From Anaerolineae bacterium (GTDB lineage Bacteria; Chloroflexota; Anaerolineae; 4572-78; J111): a stretch of DNA of 64,000 nt. The stretch's first letter is position 1, and each line of letters begins with the position of its first letter. The notes below the pieces were generated by a model, which searched no databases, had not been told where the DNA came from, and worked only from the letters and a program-made list of their open reading frames with translations. Positions 44,803-55,858 of the stretch are shown piece after piece. The translations under genes and the position numbers were made by a program. Location: NCBI GenBank assembly GCA_022071955.1, contig JAJVIM010000016.1, positions 1 to 64,000 on the forward strand, read 5' to 3'.

Positions 44803-46911
44803 ATGATGGATAACACTCAAAATTTCAAAAATGAGCTACTGACAGCGTTGCAACAACCCGCCTCAACGGTAGAGGAGCAACCGGTAACCGAACAGGGTTT
44901 GGCTCAATTGGTATTGGATGTGGCCGGGGTAATTTTTTTAGTGCTCAATCGCAGCCAGCAGGTTATTTTAATTAACGCCAAAGGCTGCGACATTTTAGGC
45001 TACCCCGAAGCTGAAATTGTGGGCAAAAACTGGTTTGACCACTTTGTACCGGCAGAAATGCGTGAAGAAACTGCCCGTGTTTTTAACCAGTTGATGCGCC
45101 AGGAAGTTGAACCGGCAGAATATTTTGAAAACCCGGTCCTCACCCGGGCTGGCCGGCAGCGGACAATTGCCTGGCACAACACCCTGATCAAAAATGGCCA
45201 GGGAGTGCCAATAGCCACACTCAGCTCTGGCACAGACATTACCGAACATGTGGCCGCTCAACAGGAAATTGAACGTTACAAAACGCAGCTTGAGAAGCTG
45301 GTTGAAGAACGCACCGATCAACTTGAAGCGGTGAATCATCAGTTACAAAGCAAAATTGAAGAACAAAAACGCACGGAAGAAACTCTGTTAGAAAGCCAGG
45401 TGCGCTTTGCCGGTATATTAGACATTGCCAACGAAGCCATCATTGCCGCAGACGACTCTCAAACCATTGTGCTGTTTAACAAAGGCGCCGAACAGATTTT
45501 TGGTTATATGGCCAGCGAGGCCATTGGCCAGTCGCTGGATATACTCATCCCAAGGCGATTTCAAAGTGGCCACCGGCATCTGGTGGGTGATTTTGCCAAC
45601 GTTAATGAACCGGCCCGCTTAATGGGTGCGCGCGGTGAAATTTATGGTGTGCGCAAAACCGGCCAGGAATTCCCGGCTTCGGCCTCTATTTCCAAACTTG
45701 TGGTCAACGACAAAATGATTTTTGCCGTTGTTTTGCGCGATATTACCGAGCGCAAGCAGATGGAACAGGAGCGTGAGCGGCGGATTATAGAACTGCGCGC
45801 CCTCAACGAGTCGGTTCGGGCCATTTCGGCGGAGCTATCTTTGGAGCAGGTGCTGCAAAAAGTAACCCGCGCCGCGCAGATATTGCTTAATGTAAAGTAC
45901 GCCGCCCTGGGCTTGCACGATGGCGAAGGCCGCTTATCCCGATTTATCACGGTGGGCATTGCCCCGGAAGACCACGAGAAAATTGGGCCGCTGCCGGCCG
46001 GACGAGGTCTGCTGGGGTATTTGCTGCACCACGGCAAGTCGATCATTGTTAATAATATTGCCCGGCACCCCTGGTCTGCCGGCTTCCCGGAAAACCATCC
46101 GCAAATGAGCAGTTTGCTGGGCGTCCCCATTTACTCCAAAGGGCGGCTCATCGGCGCGCTTTATCTTACCGACAAGCAGGATGGGGGCGATTTTGTAGAA
46201 GCCGATCAGCAACTGGTTGAAATGCTGGCCGTCCACGCCGCCATCGCCATTGAAAACGCCCAGCTTTACGAGCAAACTCAGCGCCTGGCAATTTTGGAAG
46301 AACGCGAACGATTTGCCCGTGACCTGCACGATGGCATCATTCAGTCCATTTACGCCGTGGGGCTGGCGCTGGACCAGGCCAAAATGGATATTCGGCCCAC
46401 CAATTATGCGGCCCGGGAACAAATTGAAATCAGCCTGAAAAGTTTGGCCAGCGTGATCAAAGATATTAGAAACTATATTTTTGATCTCCGGCCGGAAGCG
46501 TTGAAATATCAGGGGTTAAAAGCTCGCCTGGAAGGCTTGATCAAGGAGCTGCGGGTTAACACGCTGCTGCCCATTTACGTTGAAATTGCACCTAATATCG
46601 ATGCCTCCCTCACCGAAATGCAGGCCCGCCACATTTTTCATATTAGCCACGAAGCCTTGTCTAACGCGGCGCGCCATGCCAAAGCCAGCCACATTTCTTA
46701 CCGGCTTCTCAGAACCGGCAACGAGATTACCGTGTTGATTGAAGATGATGGTATTGGCTTTGATTTGCACCCGCAGATCAAACCGGGCCACCACGGGTTG
46801 GCCAATATGCAGGCCCGGGCCGCGCAGTTGAACGCTTTTTTTGATATTGACAGCCGGCCCAATGAGGGCACCCGCTTAAAGCTGGTGATTCATTCCAGCA
46901 TTAAAAGTTAG
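44803..46911 (+). CDS. PAS/GAF sensor histidine kinase, HisKA_3 (NarX/DegS type)
   Basis: 702 aa, soluble. PAS about 45-155, long coiled coil 155-195, second PAS about 200-320, GAF about 345-500, HisKA_3 with RFARDLHDGIIQSIYAVGLA (His509), HATPase with HISHEALSNAARHAKASHIS and IEDDGIGFDL. HisKA_3 kinases pair with NarL regulators, and one is divergently encoded next door. Own signals unknown, but PAS and GAF suit redox or gas ligands. Confidence 0.93.
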   Translation: MMDNTQNFKNELLTALQQPASTVEEQPVTEQGLAQLVLDVAGVIFLVLNRSQQVILINAKGCDILGYPEAEIVGKNWFDHFVPAEMREETARVFNQLMRQEVEPAEYFENPVLTRAGRQRTIAWHNTLIKNGQGVPIATLSSGTDITEHVAAQQEIERYKTQLEKLVEERTDQLEAVNHQLQSKIEEQKRTEETLLESQVRFAGILDIANEAIIAADDSQTIVLFNKGAEQIFGYMASEAIGQSLDILIPRRFQSGHRHLVGDFANVNEPARLMGARGEIYGVRKTGQEFPASASISKLVVNDKMIFAVVLRDITERKQMEQERERRIIELRALNESVRAISAELSLEQVLQKVTRAAQILLNVKYAALGLHDGEGRLSRFITVGIAPEDHEKIGPLPAGRGLLGYLLHHGKSIIVNNIARHPWSAGFPENHPQMSSLLGVPIYSKGRLIGALYLTDKQDGGDFVEADQQLVEMLAVHAAIAIENAQLYEQTQRLAILEERERFARDLHDGIIQSIYAVGLALDQAKMDIRPTNYAAREQIEISLKSLASVIKDIRNYIFDLRPEALKYQGLKARLEGLIKELRVNTLLPIYVEIAPNIDASLTEMQARHIFHISHEALSNAARHAKASHISYRLLRTGNEITVLIEDDGIGFDLHPQIKPGHHGLANMQARAAQLNAFFDIDSRPNEGTRLKLVIHSSIKS

Positions 46912-46936
46912 GATCTGTTGGATCATAGTGCCAAAT

Positions 46937-46976
46937 AAAAAGAGGAGCAGCCCCGCCGGCTGCCCCTCTTTTTTTA
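46937..46976. terminator. Bidirectional terminator between kinase and DHOD-like genes
   Basis: AAAAAGAGGAGCAGCC, loop CCGCC, GGCTGCCCCTCTTTTTTT (one mismatch), flanked by A-tract and T-tract. It lies between convergent genes ending at 46911 and 47000. Confidence 0.85.
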
Positions 46977-46999
46977 AAGCAGTGGTTGAAGTTGAAGTT

Positions 47000-48022
<1,023 letters not shown>

Positions 48023-48025
48023 GAT

Positions 48026-51000
48026 CTATTCTTCTCCTTTCAGCGCAGCCAAATCCTTGTATTTTTGCCAGCGATCCGTTACGGCTTTCTCTGCCGCGGT
48101 GAGCAGTTGAGCCGCCACTTCCGGGTTGCTCTTGGTGAGCATGCGGTAGCGGTTTTCGTTGTACATATAATCCTGCAGCGGCGTTTTGGGGTCTTTTGAG
48201 TCAAGCTGCAACGGGTTCTTGCCTTCGGCTTTGAGCCGGGGGTCGTAGCGGTACAGTGGCCAGTACGCCGAAGAGACCGCCAGCTTTTGCTGGTCCATCC
48301 CTTTGGCCATGTTGATGCCGTGGGCAATGCAGTGGCTGTAGGCAATAATCAGCGAGGGGCCATCGTAGCTTTCGGCTTCAAGGAAGGCGCGAACGGTTTG
48401 GGCATCGCTGGCGCCCATAGCCACCTGGGCCACGTAAATGTTGCCGTAGCTCATGGCGATCATCCCCAAATCTTTTTTGGCGATGGTTTTGCCACCGGCG
48501 GCAAACTTGGCCACCGCGCCCAGCGGGGTGGCTTTGGAGGCTTGCCCGCCGGTGTTGGAGTAGACTTCTGTATCGAGCACCAGCACGTTCACGTTGCGGC
48601 CGCTGGCCAGCACGTGGTCCAACCCGCCGTAGCCAATATCGTAGGCCCAACCATCGCCACCGATAATCCAGACGCTCTTTTTGACCAGCTTGTCGGCCAG
48701 GCTGAGCAGGTCTTTGGCTTCGGCGGAGCTTTGCCCTTTGAGTTTGGCTTTGAGCGCCTCTACGTTTTGGCGCTGCTGCTCAATGCCGGATTCTTCGCTT
48801 TGATCGGTTTCCAGCAGGCTGGCGGCCAGGTCATCGCCAACCACATCAACCAGGCGGGTGACCAGTTCGCGGGCGTATTGGGTTTGTTTTTCCATGGTCA
48901 GGCGCATACCCAGCCCAAACTCGGCGTTATCTTCAAACAGCGAGTTGCTCCAGGCCGGGCCGCGGCCGCTGCCATTTTGCGCCCAGGGGGTGGTGGGCAG
49001 GTTGCCGCCGTAAATGCTGGAGCAGCCGGTGGCGTTGGCAATCACGGTGCGGTCGCCAAAAAGCTGGCTCATCAGTTTGAGGTAGGGGGTTTCACCGCAG
49101 CCGGAGCACGCCCCGGAAAACTCAAACAGGGGTTGCAGCAACTGCACGTTTTTAACGTTGGTAAATTTCAACCCGTCGTTGCGCGGATATTCCGGCAGGT
49201 TCAGGAAGAAGTCCCAGTTGACCATTTCCTGCTCGCGGATGGGCGGCTGCGGGGCCATATTGATGGCTTTGCGGCCCACGGCGCGTTTGTCTTTGGCCGG
49301 GCACACTTCAACACACAACTGGCAGCCGGTGCAGTCTTCTGGCGCAACCTGAAGGGTGTATTTTAAACTGTCGAGTTCTTTCCATTTGGCGTCGGTGTAT
49401 TTGAAGGCGGCGGGGGCGCTGGCCAGTTCGGCTTCGTCAACAACTTTGGCGCGAATGACCGCGTGCGGGCAAACCAGCACGCACTTGCCACACTGAATGC
49501 ACAAATCGGTTTCCCACACCGGGATTTCCAGGGCGATATTGCGTTTTTCCCACTGAGTGGTACCGGTGGGGTAGGTGCCATCGATGGGCATGGCGCTAAC
49601 GGGCAGTTTGTCGCCTTCGCCGGCAATCATTTTGGCGGTGACGGTTTGCACAAATTCGGGTGCGGCTTTGGGCACAACCGGCGGCATTTCGATGGTGCTG
49701 TTCACTTTATCCGGCACTTTTACATCGTACAAATAGGCCAGGGTAGCATCGACGGCTTCGTAGTTTTTGCGGACCACCGCTTCACCGCGAGCGCCGTAAG
49801 TCTTTTTGATGGCTTCTTTGATTTTGTTAATGGCTTCGTCGCGGGGCAGCACACCGCTGATGGCAAAGAAGCAGGTTTGCATAATGGTGTTGATGCGCAC
49901 CCCCATCCCGGTTTCTCTGGCCACAGTGTAGGCGTCGATCACGAAAAGTTTCAGCTTTTTGGCGATGAGCTGGCTTTGTACCTGGCGCGGCAGCGTTTCC
50001 CAAACTTCGTTGGGGCCGTACGGGGTATTGAGCAGCACGGTTGCGCCTTCTTCGGCGGTTTCCAGCACGTTGTAGCGTTCAATGAAACCGGTTTGGTGAA
50101 TGGCTACAAAGCTGGCTTTTTCAATGAGGTAGGTGCTTTGAATGGGCCGCGGGCCAAAACGCAGGTGAGAAATGGTGCGCGCCCCGGATTTTTTGGAGTC
50201 GTAAACAAAGTAGCCCTGAGCGAAGTTGTCGGTTTCTTCACCGATGATTTTGATGGAGTTTTTGTTGGCGCTCACCGTGCCATCGGCGCCCAAACCCCAG
50301 AACATGGCCCGGACAACATCTTTGGCTTCAATGTTAAAGGTGGGATCAACGTCGAGGCTGGTGTGCATCACGTCGTCAACAATGCCCACAGTGAAATGAT
50401 TTTTGGGCTGGTTTTTGGTCATTTCGTCAAAGATGGCCTTGGTCATGGCCGGGGTGAATTCTTTTGACGAGAGACCGTAGCGGCCGCCAATCACTTTGGG
50501 GAAGTGGCTGAAGGGCAGGGTGCCGCTGGTAGCGCCTTCGGCCACGGCGGTGATCACATCCATGTACAGCGGTTCGCCAGCGCCACCGGGTTCTTTGGTG
50601 CGGTCCAGGGCGGCAATCACGCGGACGGTAGAGGGCAGCGCGGCCAGGAAACGTTCGATAGCAAACGGCCGGTACAACCGCACTTTAATCACGCCCACTT
50701 TTTCGCCCTTGCCAACCAGGTAATTGACGGTTTCTTCCACGGCTTCAGCGCCAGAGCCCATAATCACAATCACTCGCTCGGCATCAGGCGCGCCCACGTA
50801 ATCAAACAGGTTGTACTGGCGACCGGTGAGGCTGGCAAATTTGTCCATTGCCTGCTGAACAATAGCGGGGGTAGCCACGTAGTAGGGGTTTACGGTTTCT
50901 CGGGCCTGGAAGTAAACATCCGGGTTTTGGGCCGTGCCGCGAATCACCGGGGCGTCCGGGGTTAAGCCGCGGGCGCGGTGAGCGCGCACCATGTCGGCGT

Positions 51001-51586
51001 CGATCATCGCTTTGATGTCGTCATCAGCCAGTAGTTCTACTTTCATCACCTCGTGCGAGGTGCGGAAACCATCAAACACGTGCAAAAAGGGTACGCGGGC
51101 TTCCAGGGTGCTGGCCTGTGAAATGAGTGCAAAGTCCATTACTTCTTGTACGGAGTTGGCAAACAACATCCCCCAGCCGGTAGCGCGAGCGGCCATCACA
51201 TCGCTGTGGTCGCCAAAAATGGATAACCCCTGGGCCGCCAGTGAGCGGGCGGCAATGTGGAAAACGGTGCTGGTCAGTTCGCCCGCAATTTTGTACATGT
51301 TGGGGATCATCAACAGCAAGCCCTGGCTGGCGGTAAAGGTGGTGGTCAGCGAGCCGGTTTGCAGCGCACCGTGAACTGCCCCGGCCGCGCCGCCCTCAGA
51401 CTGCATCTCTACCACCATTGGCACTGTGCCCCAGATGTTGGGCTGGTTGACGGCGCTCCACGCATCGGCGTGTTCGCCCATTGGTGACGAGGGGGTAATG
51501 GGATAAATTGCAATTACTTCGTTGGTTTTGTGGGCAACATAAGCGGCTGCTTCGTTGCCATCAATCGTTACCTTTTCTCTTGTCAT
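48026..51586 (-). CDS. nifJ: Pyruvate:ferredoxin (flavodoxin) oxidoreductase
   Basis: 1186 aa, the full single-chain length. TPP-binding N-terminal domain with AIYPITPSSPMGEHADAW, central part, two [4Fe-4S] motifs CIQCGKCVLVC and CTGCQLCVEVC, a proximal cluster motif ACSGCGETPYL, and the C-terminal TPP pocket GGDGWAYDIGYGGLDHVLA with TEVYSNTGGQ. Oxidises pyruvate to acetyl-CoA, CO2 and reduced ferredoxin (reversible). Co-directional with the DHOD-like gene. Ribosome site GAGGAGA upstream. Confidence 0.97.
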   Translation of the reverse strand: MTREKVTIDGNEAAAYVAHKTNEVIAIYPITPSSPMGEHADAWSAVNQPNIWGTVPMVVEMQSEGGAAGAVHGALQTGSLTTTFTASQGLLLMIPNMYKIAGELTSTVFHIAARSLAAQGLSIFGDHSDVMAARATGWGMLFANSVQEVMDFALISQASTLEARVPFLHVFDGFRTSHEVMKVELLADDDIKAMIDADMVRAHRARGLTPDAPVIRGTAQNPDVYFQARETVNPYYVATPAIVQQAMDKFASLTGRQYNLFDYVGAPDAERVIVIMGSGAEAVEETVNYLVGKGEKVGVIKVRLYRPFAIERFLAALPSTVRVIAALDRTKEPGGAGEPLYMDVITAVAEGATSGTLPFSHFPKVIGGRYGLSSKEFTPAMTKAIFDEMTKNQPKNHFTVGIVDDVMHTSLDVDPTFNIEAKDVVRAMFWGLGADGTVSANKNSIKIIGEETDNFAQGYFVYDSKKSGARTISHLRFGPRPIQSTYLIEKASFVAIHQTGFIERYNVLETAEEGATVLLNTPYGPNEVWETLPRQVQSQLIAKKLKLFVIDAYTVARETGMGVRINTIMQTCFFAISGVLPRDEAINKIKEAIKKTYGARGEAVVRKNYEAVDATLAYLYDVKVPDKVNSTIEMPPVVPKAAPEFVQTVTAKMIAGEGDKLPVSAMPIDGTYPTGTTQWEKRNIALEIPVWETDLCIQCGKCVLVCPHAVIRAKVVDEAELASAPAAFKYTDAKWKELDSLKYTLQVAPEDCTGCQLCVEVCPAKDKRAVGRKAINMAPQPPIREQEMVNWDFFLNLPEYPRNDGLKFTNVKNVQLLQPLFEFSGACSGCGETPYLKLMSQLFGDRTVIANATGCSSIYGGNLPTTPWAQNGSGRGPAWSNSLFEDNAEFGLGMRLTMEKQTQYARELVTRLVDVVGDDLAASLLETDQSEESGIEQQRQNVEALKAKLKGQSSAEAKDLLSLADKLVKKSVWIIGGDGWAYDIGYGGLDHVLASGRNVNVLVLDTEVYSNTGGQASKATPLGAVAKFAAGGKTIAKKDLGMIAMSYGNIYVAQVAMGASDAQTVRAFLEAESYDGPSLIIAYSHCIAHGINMAKGMDQQKLAVSSAYWPLYRYDPRLKAEGKNPLQLDSKDPKTPLQDYMYNENRYRMLTKSNPEVAAQLLTAAEKAVTDRWQKYKDLAALKGEE

Positions 51587-51736
51587 AGTGTGTTCTCCTC
51601 AAACAAACAATAAGTTATCTTTAGAAGCCGGTGGGCTTCCTGAAAATGCACAAAATATCCACATGGCATCAAAGGGATGCTAAGCGTTAGAAGTTAGACC
51701 TTGAACTTTTGCCTGTGGCGGATTCGGCGGTGAATC

Positions 51737-52216
51737 CTACGCACGTTCCGGGGTGATTAGATCATTTAATTGTTGACGGTTTAGTCTAATTCGATCGGCA
51801 GTAGACTCGGCAGCCCTTCTGACAATGGCATAATCTAATTCGTGGTCATTTTTGCAGGCGGCTCGCAGTTGGGCCGCATCAAAAGCAATCGCTCGCGTGG
51901 TTTTGGTGGTACGGGTCCAGGCCATTTTTCGTTCTGATGGGAAGAGCGATGACCAGCCAAAGAACTGCCCCGGCCCCAGGGTGTTCATTACCATTAACCC
52001 TTTGCCGGGTATATCCATTTCTATAACAACTTCTCCGTCTTCAATAAGGTAAACGGCCTGTCCAGTGTCGCCCCGGCGATAGATGACTCTGTCGGCGGGA
52101 AATTTTACCTCTCTGGCAATTGCGGCCAGTTTTTTCAGGTGGCTGGTTTCCATGCTCTGCGTTAACTCTACAGAACGGAGCAGCGTGATCACTTTTAACT
52201 CTAATTGAGACGTCAT
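51737..52216 (-). CDS. cNMP-binding domain protein without HTH (paralogue A)
   Basis: 159 aa from ATG 52216, with GGAGG 7 nt upstream; longer in-frame starts lie before that site. CRP-like beta roll (YRRGDTGQAVYLIEDGEVVI, PGQFFGWSSLFPSE) and C-helix RRAAESTADRIRLNRQQLND, but it ends where the helix-turn-helix would begin. Closely similar to the protein at 57871. Lies upstream of nifJ in the same direction (150-bp gap). May bind a cyclic nucleotide or other effector and act through a partner. Confidence 0.85.
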   Translation of the reverse strand: MTSQLELKVITLLRSVELTQSMETSHLKKLAAIAREVKFPADRVIYRRGDTGQAVYLIEDGEVVIEMDIPGKGLMVMNTLGPGQFFGWSSLFPSERKMAWTRTTKTTRAIAFDAAQLRAACKNDHELDYAIVRRAAESTADRIRLNRQQLNDLITPERA

Positions 52217-52390
52217 TTCTGCACCTCCGTGGTTAAGGGTTGCCACTGTGGTGATCAACCCGGGGCAGGGGCCGCACTGCCCGCTGTTTTTGAGATGCCG
52301 TTCAAAAGGATTTGGAAATTCTATTTGACCCCCACCAAAAAATTTTGTTGCTTGCACCATCATATTACAACGTTCCGGTCGCCAGCATAA

Positions 52391-52404
52391 GTGACAGATG
52401 TCAT
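52391..52404. promoter_or_regulatory. CRP/FNR-type palindrome GTGACAGATGTCAT, second copy
   Basis: Same 19-bp block as at 43890. It is 175 bp upstream of the cNMP-binding gene start (minus strand) and belongs to a cluster with half-site words near 52420 and 52456 and the palindrome at 52471. Confidence 0.5.
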
Positions 52405-52470
52405 CTTAGTTTACGATATATGTCATTTGTTTGGCGAAAATCCAATAAAGACGCATGTCACGTATTATTT

Positions 52471-52484
52471 GTGACATTTATCAC
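52471..52484. promoter_or_regulatory. CRP-type site GTGACATTTATCAC
   Basis: GTGA-N6-TCAC exactly, in context TTGTGACATTTATCACTA. It differs by one base from the sites at 60348 and 60371. Possible operator for the cNMP-binding/nifJ region, although 255 bp from the gene start. Confidence 0.55.
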
Positions 52485-52627
52485 TATTGAAAAAATTGAG
52501 TTTGTGCTAAACTCAAACTAGCCTCAATTTGTCCACACCCGCCAACTGATCCCCCGCCCCAATCCATGCCTCACGTCTCGGTTGCCAACTTTTCTTTGTA
52601 TCCCGATTGCGTTGCCGTTCAGTTTTT

Positions 52628-52747
52628 GTAACTACTCAGCCCCACCATTCTGGATGTCATTCCCGCGTGTTTTTAGCGGGAATCCACCGTTTTGGCCTTC
52701 AGTGGATGCCCGATAAAGACATTCGGGCATGACGGCTGAGTAGTTAC
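52628..52747. mobile_element. MITE-like element with TIRs and 8-bp target duplication
   Basis: 120 bp with perfect 14-bp terminal inverted repeats GTAACTACTCAGCC (52628-52641) and GGCTGAGTAGTTAC (52734-52747), directly flanked by CAGTTTTT on both sides (52620-52627 and 52748-52755). Inside are two further hairpins, ATTCCCGC/GCGGGAAT and GATGCCCGA/TCGGGCATGAC-like. No coding capacity, so movement would need a transposase elsewhere. Confidence 0.85.
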
Positions 52748-52775
52748 CAGTTTTTAACAAATTGCGAACACGGTG

Positions 52776-52932
52776 GAAATATCGTTGGGATGCTTCACGA
52801 AGCGCCCCTGCATTCGCAGAAAGAGGAGTCCAAAACGACAGTTTTGGACTCCTGCCGTAAACTTTTCAAGGCCGGGGCAGGAATACACCCTAATTCCTAA
52901 ATCCTGACCCCTGAATCCTATTTTCAGAGGAG
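52776..52932 (+). repeat. Composite repeat copy R1, upstream of hydBGDA
   Basis: Aligns along its whole length with 57177-57336: a palindrome half (CTTCACGAAGCGCCCCT), the hairpin GAGTCCAAAAC / GTTTTGGACTC, and a tail with CCTGACCCCTGAATCCT. It is the more decayed copy; its first palindrome has lost an arm. Direct orientation relative to the second copy. No gene is visible here. Confidence 0.75.
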
Positions 52933-52973
52933 CCGAACCGAATCTACGATACCGCACCGAGGATGAAAATTGG

Positions 52974-53001
52974 GTAGGGGCGCTTCGCGAAGCGCCCCTA
53001 C
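52974..53001. repeat. 28-bp perfect palindrome, copy 2
   Basis: Identical to the copy at 16865-16892. It ends about 50 bp before the hydB start, between the composite repeat and the ribosome site AAAGGAG, so it would be in the leader RNA or promoter of the hydrogenase operon. Confidence 0.85.
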
Positions 53002-53052
53002 AGTCGCCGACTTGCAGATTCGCAGATTCGTTTATTTTCAAAGGAGAAAATT

Positions 53053-54177
53053 ATGGCAGATACAGCACCAAATGTGGGGGCCTTTGCCAGCCTGGCTAAA
53101 GAGAGCTTGCAGCTTGTTTTTGATGCGCTCCGCCATCAAGGTTTCACGCTGGTTGGTCCCACCCTTAACGAAGGCGTGATTGTGTGTGATGAAATTACAG
53201 CCATCACCGATCTGCCTATTGATTGGACCGACCAGCAGGAGGCCGGCCAGTACCGGTTATCTCGCCGGGGCGACGGAGCCTATTTTGGCTATGTAGTGGG
53301 GCCACACTCGTGGAAAAAATTTTTGTTCCCGCCCCGGCTCAAACTGTTTTCCGTGCAGCGAGAAAACGGCTCGTTCAAAGTTGTCCAGCCGATAGAAAAA
53401 CCGCCCCAATACGCTTTTATTGGCGTGCGCCCCTGCGATGTCCACGCCATCGCCGAGCAGGACAAGGTGTTTTTGCAAGGCCCGTTTCACGACCCCCACT
53501 ACAAAGCCCGCCGCCAGCGCGCCTTTATTCTGGCCGTTAATTGCACCGAACCGGGCGGCACCTGCTTTTGCGCGTCGATGCGTACCGGCCCCAAAGTTCA
53601 CGCCGGGTTTGACCTGGCCTTAACCGAACTGGACGACATGTTTCTGCTGGAAGTTGGTTCTGAAATGGGGCGGCAGGTGCTGCAAAATGTTGACTGGCGG
53701 CCGGCCGGCGCGTTTGAGCTGCAAGCCGCCCGCCGCGCTTTGGCCGAGGCGGAAAATAATATGGGCCGCCGGCTCGATACCTCTGACCTGCCCAATTTGC
53801 TGTACCAAAATCTGGAACACGCCCAGTGGGATGTGGTTGGCCAAACCTGCCTGAGCTGCGCCAACTGCACCCAGGTCTGCCCCACCTGCTTTTGCAACGA
53901 TGTTGAAGAAGTGAGCGATCTGACCGGCCAAAATCTGGAGCGGGTGCGGGTGTGGGACTCGTGCTTTAGCCTGGATTTTTCTCACGTGCACGGCGGCAAT
54001 ATTCGGCCCGGCGTCCGCTCGCGGTACCGGCAGTGGCTTACCCACAAACTCGGCGCCTGGGTTGACCAGTTTGGCGAGTTTGGCTGCGTGGGCTGTGGCC
54101 GCTGCATTACCTGGTGCCCGGTAGGCATTGACCTGACCCAACAAGTTGAACTGCTCAGAAAGGAGGCCGTCCGATGA
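53053..54177 (+). CDS. hydB: Group 3b hydrogenase, iron-sulfur (beta) subunit
   Basis: 374 aa. C-terminal 4Fe-4S dicluster: CLSCANCTQVCPTCFC and CVGCGRCITWCPVGID. N-terminal half includes FIGVRPCDVHAIAEQDKVFL and NCTEPGGTCFC, features of the sulfhydrogenase beta/anaerobic sulfite reductase A family. Passes electrons between the flavin subunit and the hydrogenase core. First gene of hydBGDA with AAAGGAG 9 nt before the ATG; overlaps hydG by 4 bp. Confidence 0.92.
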   Translation: MADTAPNVGAFASLAKESLQLVFDALRHQGFTLVGPTLNEGVIVCDEITAITDLPIDWTDQQEAGQYRLSRRGDGAYFGYVVGPHSWKKFLFPPRLKLFSVQRENGSFKVVQPIEKPPQYAFIGVRPCDVHAIAEQDKVFLQGPFHDPHYKARRQRAFILAVNCTEPGGTCFCASMRTGPKVHAGFDLALTELDDMFLLEVGSEMGRQVLQNVDWRPAGAFELQAARRALAEAENNMGRRLDTSDLPNLLYQNLEHAQWDVVGQTCLSCANCTQVCPTCFCNDVEEVSDLTGQNLERVRVWDSCFSLDFSHVHGGNIRPGVRSRYRQWLTHKLGAWVDQFGEFGCVGCGRCITWCPVGIDLTQQVELLRKEAVR

Positions 54178-55055
54178 TTGCCACTGCCAGCCCCACCCTG
54201 GCCGCGCCGGCAGCCAACAACAAAACCATTGGGGCCATGCTGCCGCACCCGGCTAAAGTTGTCAGCGTTAAAGAAGAAGCCTACGCCATTGCCACCTACA
54301 ACCTGGAATTTGAAGATGAGTATTTGCGGCAAAATTTCAGCTTCCGGTCGGGCCAGTTCAACATGCTCTATTTGCCCGGCATCGGCGAGGTGCCCATCTC
54401 CATCAGCTCTGATCCCGCCGAGCCGCAGCTTTTGGGCCACACCATTCGCTTTGCCGGCAACGTTACCCGGGCCATCAGCCGGCTCAAACCCGGCGACGTG
54501 ATTGGCCTGCGCGGGCCGTTTGGCAGCACCTGGCCGTTTCGGCGGGTAATGGGACAGGACATTTGCATTGTTACCGGCGGCATTGGCCTGGCCCCGCTAC
54601 GGCCCATCATTTACACCATTCTGCGCCATCGCGCCGAGTTTGGCCGGGTCTTTTTGCTGTACGGCGCGCGCACCCCCGGCGACCTGCTCTACACCGACGA
54701 GTTTGAAACGTGGCAGGCCCACAACATACAGGTGCGGGCTACCGTTGACCGCGCCGACGAAGCCTGGCGCGGCCACGTGGGCGTGGTGCCGATGCTTTTT
54801 TATCACCTGCGGCTCGATGCCAAAAACACCACGGTTCTCACCTGCGGCCCGGAAATTATGATCCGCTTTGTCATTTACGAGGCGATGGCCCGCCGCATTC
54901 CCAAAGAGCGAATTTACGTTTCAATGGAGCGCAATATGAAATGCGCGCTGGGCACCTGCGGCCACTGCCAGTTTGGGCCAACATTCATCTGCAAAGATGG
55001 GCCGGTGCTGTCGTTTGCCCAGATTGAACCATTTTTTGGTGTGGAGGATTTTTAA
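54174..55055 (+). CDS. hydG: Group 3b hydrogenase, FAD/NAD(P)-binding (gamma) subunit
   Basis: 293 aa. Ferredoxin-NADP reductase-like: FAD site [14 protein letters not shown](P) site [20 protein letters not shown], and a C-terminal [2Fe-2S] motif [17 protein letters not shown]. Exchanges hydride with NADP(H). Homologous to the NfnA/SudB type of flavoprotein. Overlaps hydB and hydD by 4 and 1 bp. Confidence 0.93.
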   Translation: MIATASPTLAAPAANNKTIGAMLPHPAKVVSVKEEAYAIATYNLEFEDEYLRQNFSFRSGQFNMLYLPGIGEVPISISSDPAEPQLLGHTIRFAGNVTRAISRLKPGDVIGLRGPFGSTWPFRRVMGQDICIVTGGIGLAPLRPIIYTILRHRAEFGRVFLLYGARTPGDLLYTDEFETWQAHNIQVRATVDRADEAWRGHVGVVPMLFYHLRLDAKNTTVLTCGPEIMIRFVIYEAMARRIPKERIYVSMERNMKCALGTCGHCQFGPTFICKDGPVLSFAQIEPFFGVEDF

Positions 55056-55858
55056 TGAGCGCTCATAACGGAAAATCCAAAAACGGTAAACCCCGCCTGG
55101 CCGTGTTTAAATTCGCCTCGTGCGATGGCTGCCAGCTTTCGCTGCTGGATGCCGAGGACGAACTGCTGGCCGTGGCCGGCGCGGTTGAAATTGCCTATTT
55201 TGTTGAAGCCCGGCGGCAAACGCTGGCCGGCCCGTATGATGTGTCGCTGGTGGAAGGCTCGGTGACCACGCCGGAAGAGGAGGAGCGCATTCAGGAAGTG
55301 CGGCGGCAAAGCAAATATCTGGTGGCCATCGGCGCGTGCGCCACCGCCGGCGGCATTCAATCGCTGCGCAACTGGCGCAATGTCGATGACTTTATCAGCA
55401 CCGTGTACGCCCACCCGGAATTTATCGATACCCTGGCCCTGTCTACGCCCATCAGCGAGCACGTGCAGGTGGATTTTGAGCTGCGCGGCTGTCCCATCAA
55501 CAAAAAACAACTGCTGCAAGTGATCACCGCCTTGCTCATTGGCCGCCAGCCGCGCCTGCCCACCTACAGCGTTTGCGTTGAGTGCAAACGGCGCAGCACC
55601 CCGTGCGTGCTGGTGGCCCAGGGCATCCCGTGCATGGGGCCGGTGACCCAGGCCGGCTGCGGCGCGATTTGCCCGGCGTACAATCGCGGCTGTTACGGCT
55701 GCTACGGGCCAATGGAAGCGGCCAACACAGAATCGCTGGGCCAGCAATTCATCACCCTGGGCGCGTCAGCGGCGGAGACCGTGCGCATGTTCAGAAATTT
55801 CAATGGCTACGCCGATGCCTTCCGCATCGCCAGTGATCGCTTTGAGGAGGCTGATTAA
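55055..55858 (+). CDS. hydD: Group 3b [NiFe] hydrogenase small (delta) subunit
   Basis: 267 aa. Proximal cluster ligands in [22 protein letters not shown] and [10 protein letters not shown]; distal cysteines in [13 protein letters not shown] and GYGCYGP-like [10 protein letters not shown]. Lacks a Tat signal, consistent with a cytoplasmic enzyme. Its stop overlaps the hydA start by 1 bp (TAATG). Confidence 0.93.
   Translation: MSAHNGKSKNGKPRLAVFKFASCDGCQLSLLDAEDELLAVAGAVEIAYFVEARRQTLAGPYDVSLVEGSVTTPEEEERIQEVRRQSKYLVAIGACATAGGIQSLRNWRNVDDFISTVYAHPEFIDTLALSTPISEHVQVDFELRGCPINKKQLLQVITALLIGRQPRLPTYSVCVECKRRSTPCVLVAQGIPCMGPVTQAGCGAICPAYNRGCYGCYGPMEAANTESLGQQFITLGASAAETVRMFRNFNGYADAFRIASDRFEEAD

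Noticed and set aside
48287..50467. Two plus-strand frames of 359 and 334 aa
   Set aside because: Antisense to nifJ, which is full length with all cluster motifs.
52312..52521. 69-aa plus-strand frame
   Set aside because: Covers the CRP-type sites; no ribosome site or family.
52754..53041. 95-aa minus-strand frame
   Set aside because: Made of the repeat copy and palindrome before hydB; no coding signal.
52217..53052. Search for tRNA or other RNA genes in the 836-bp gap
   Set aside because: No cloverleaf pattern seen; the gap is explained by operators, a MITE-like element and repeats.
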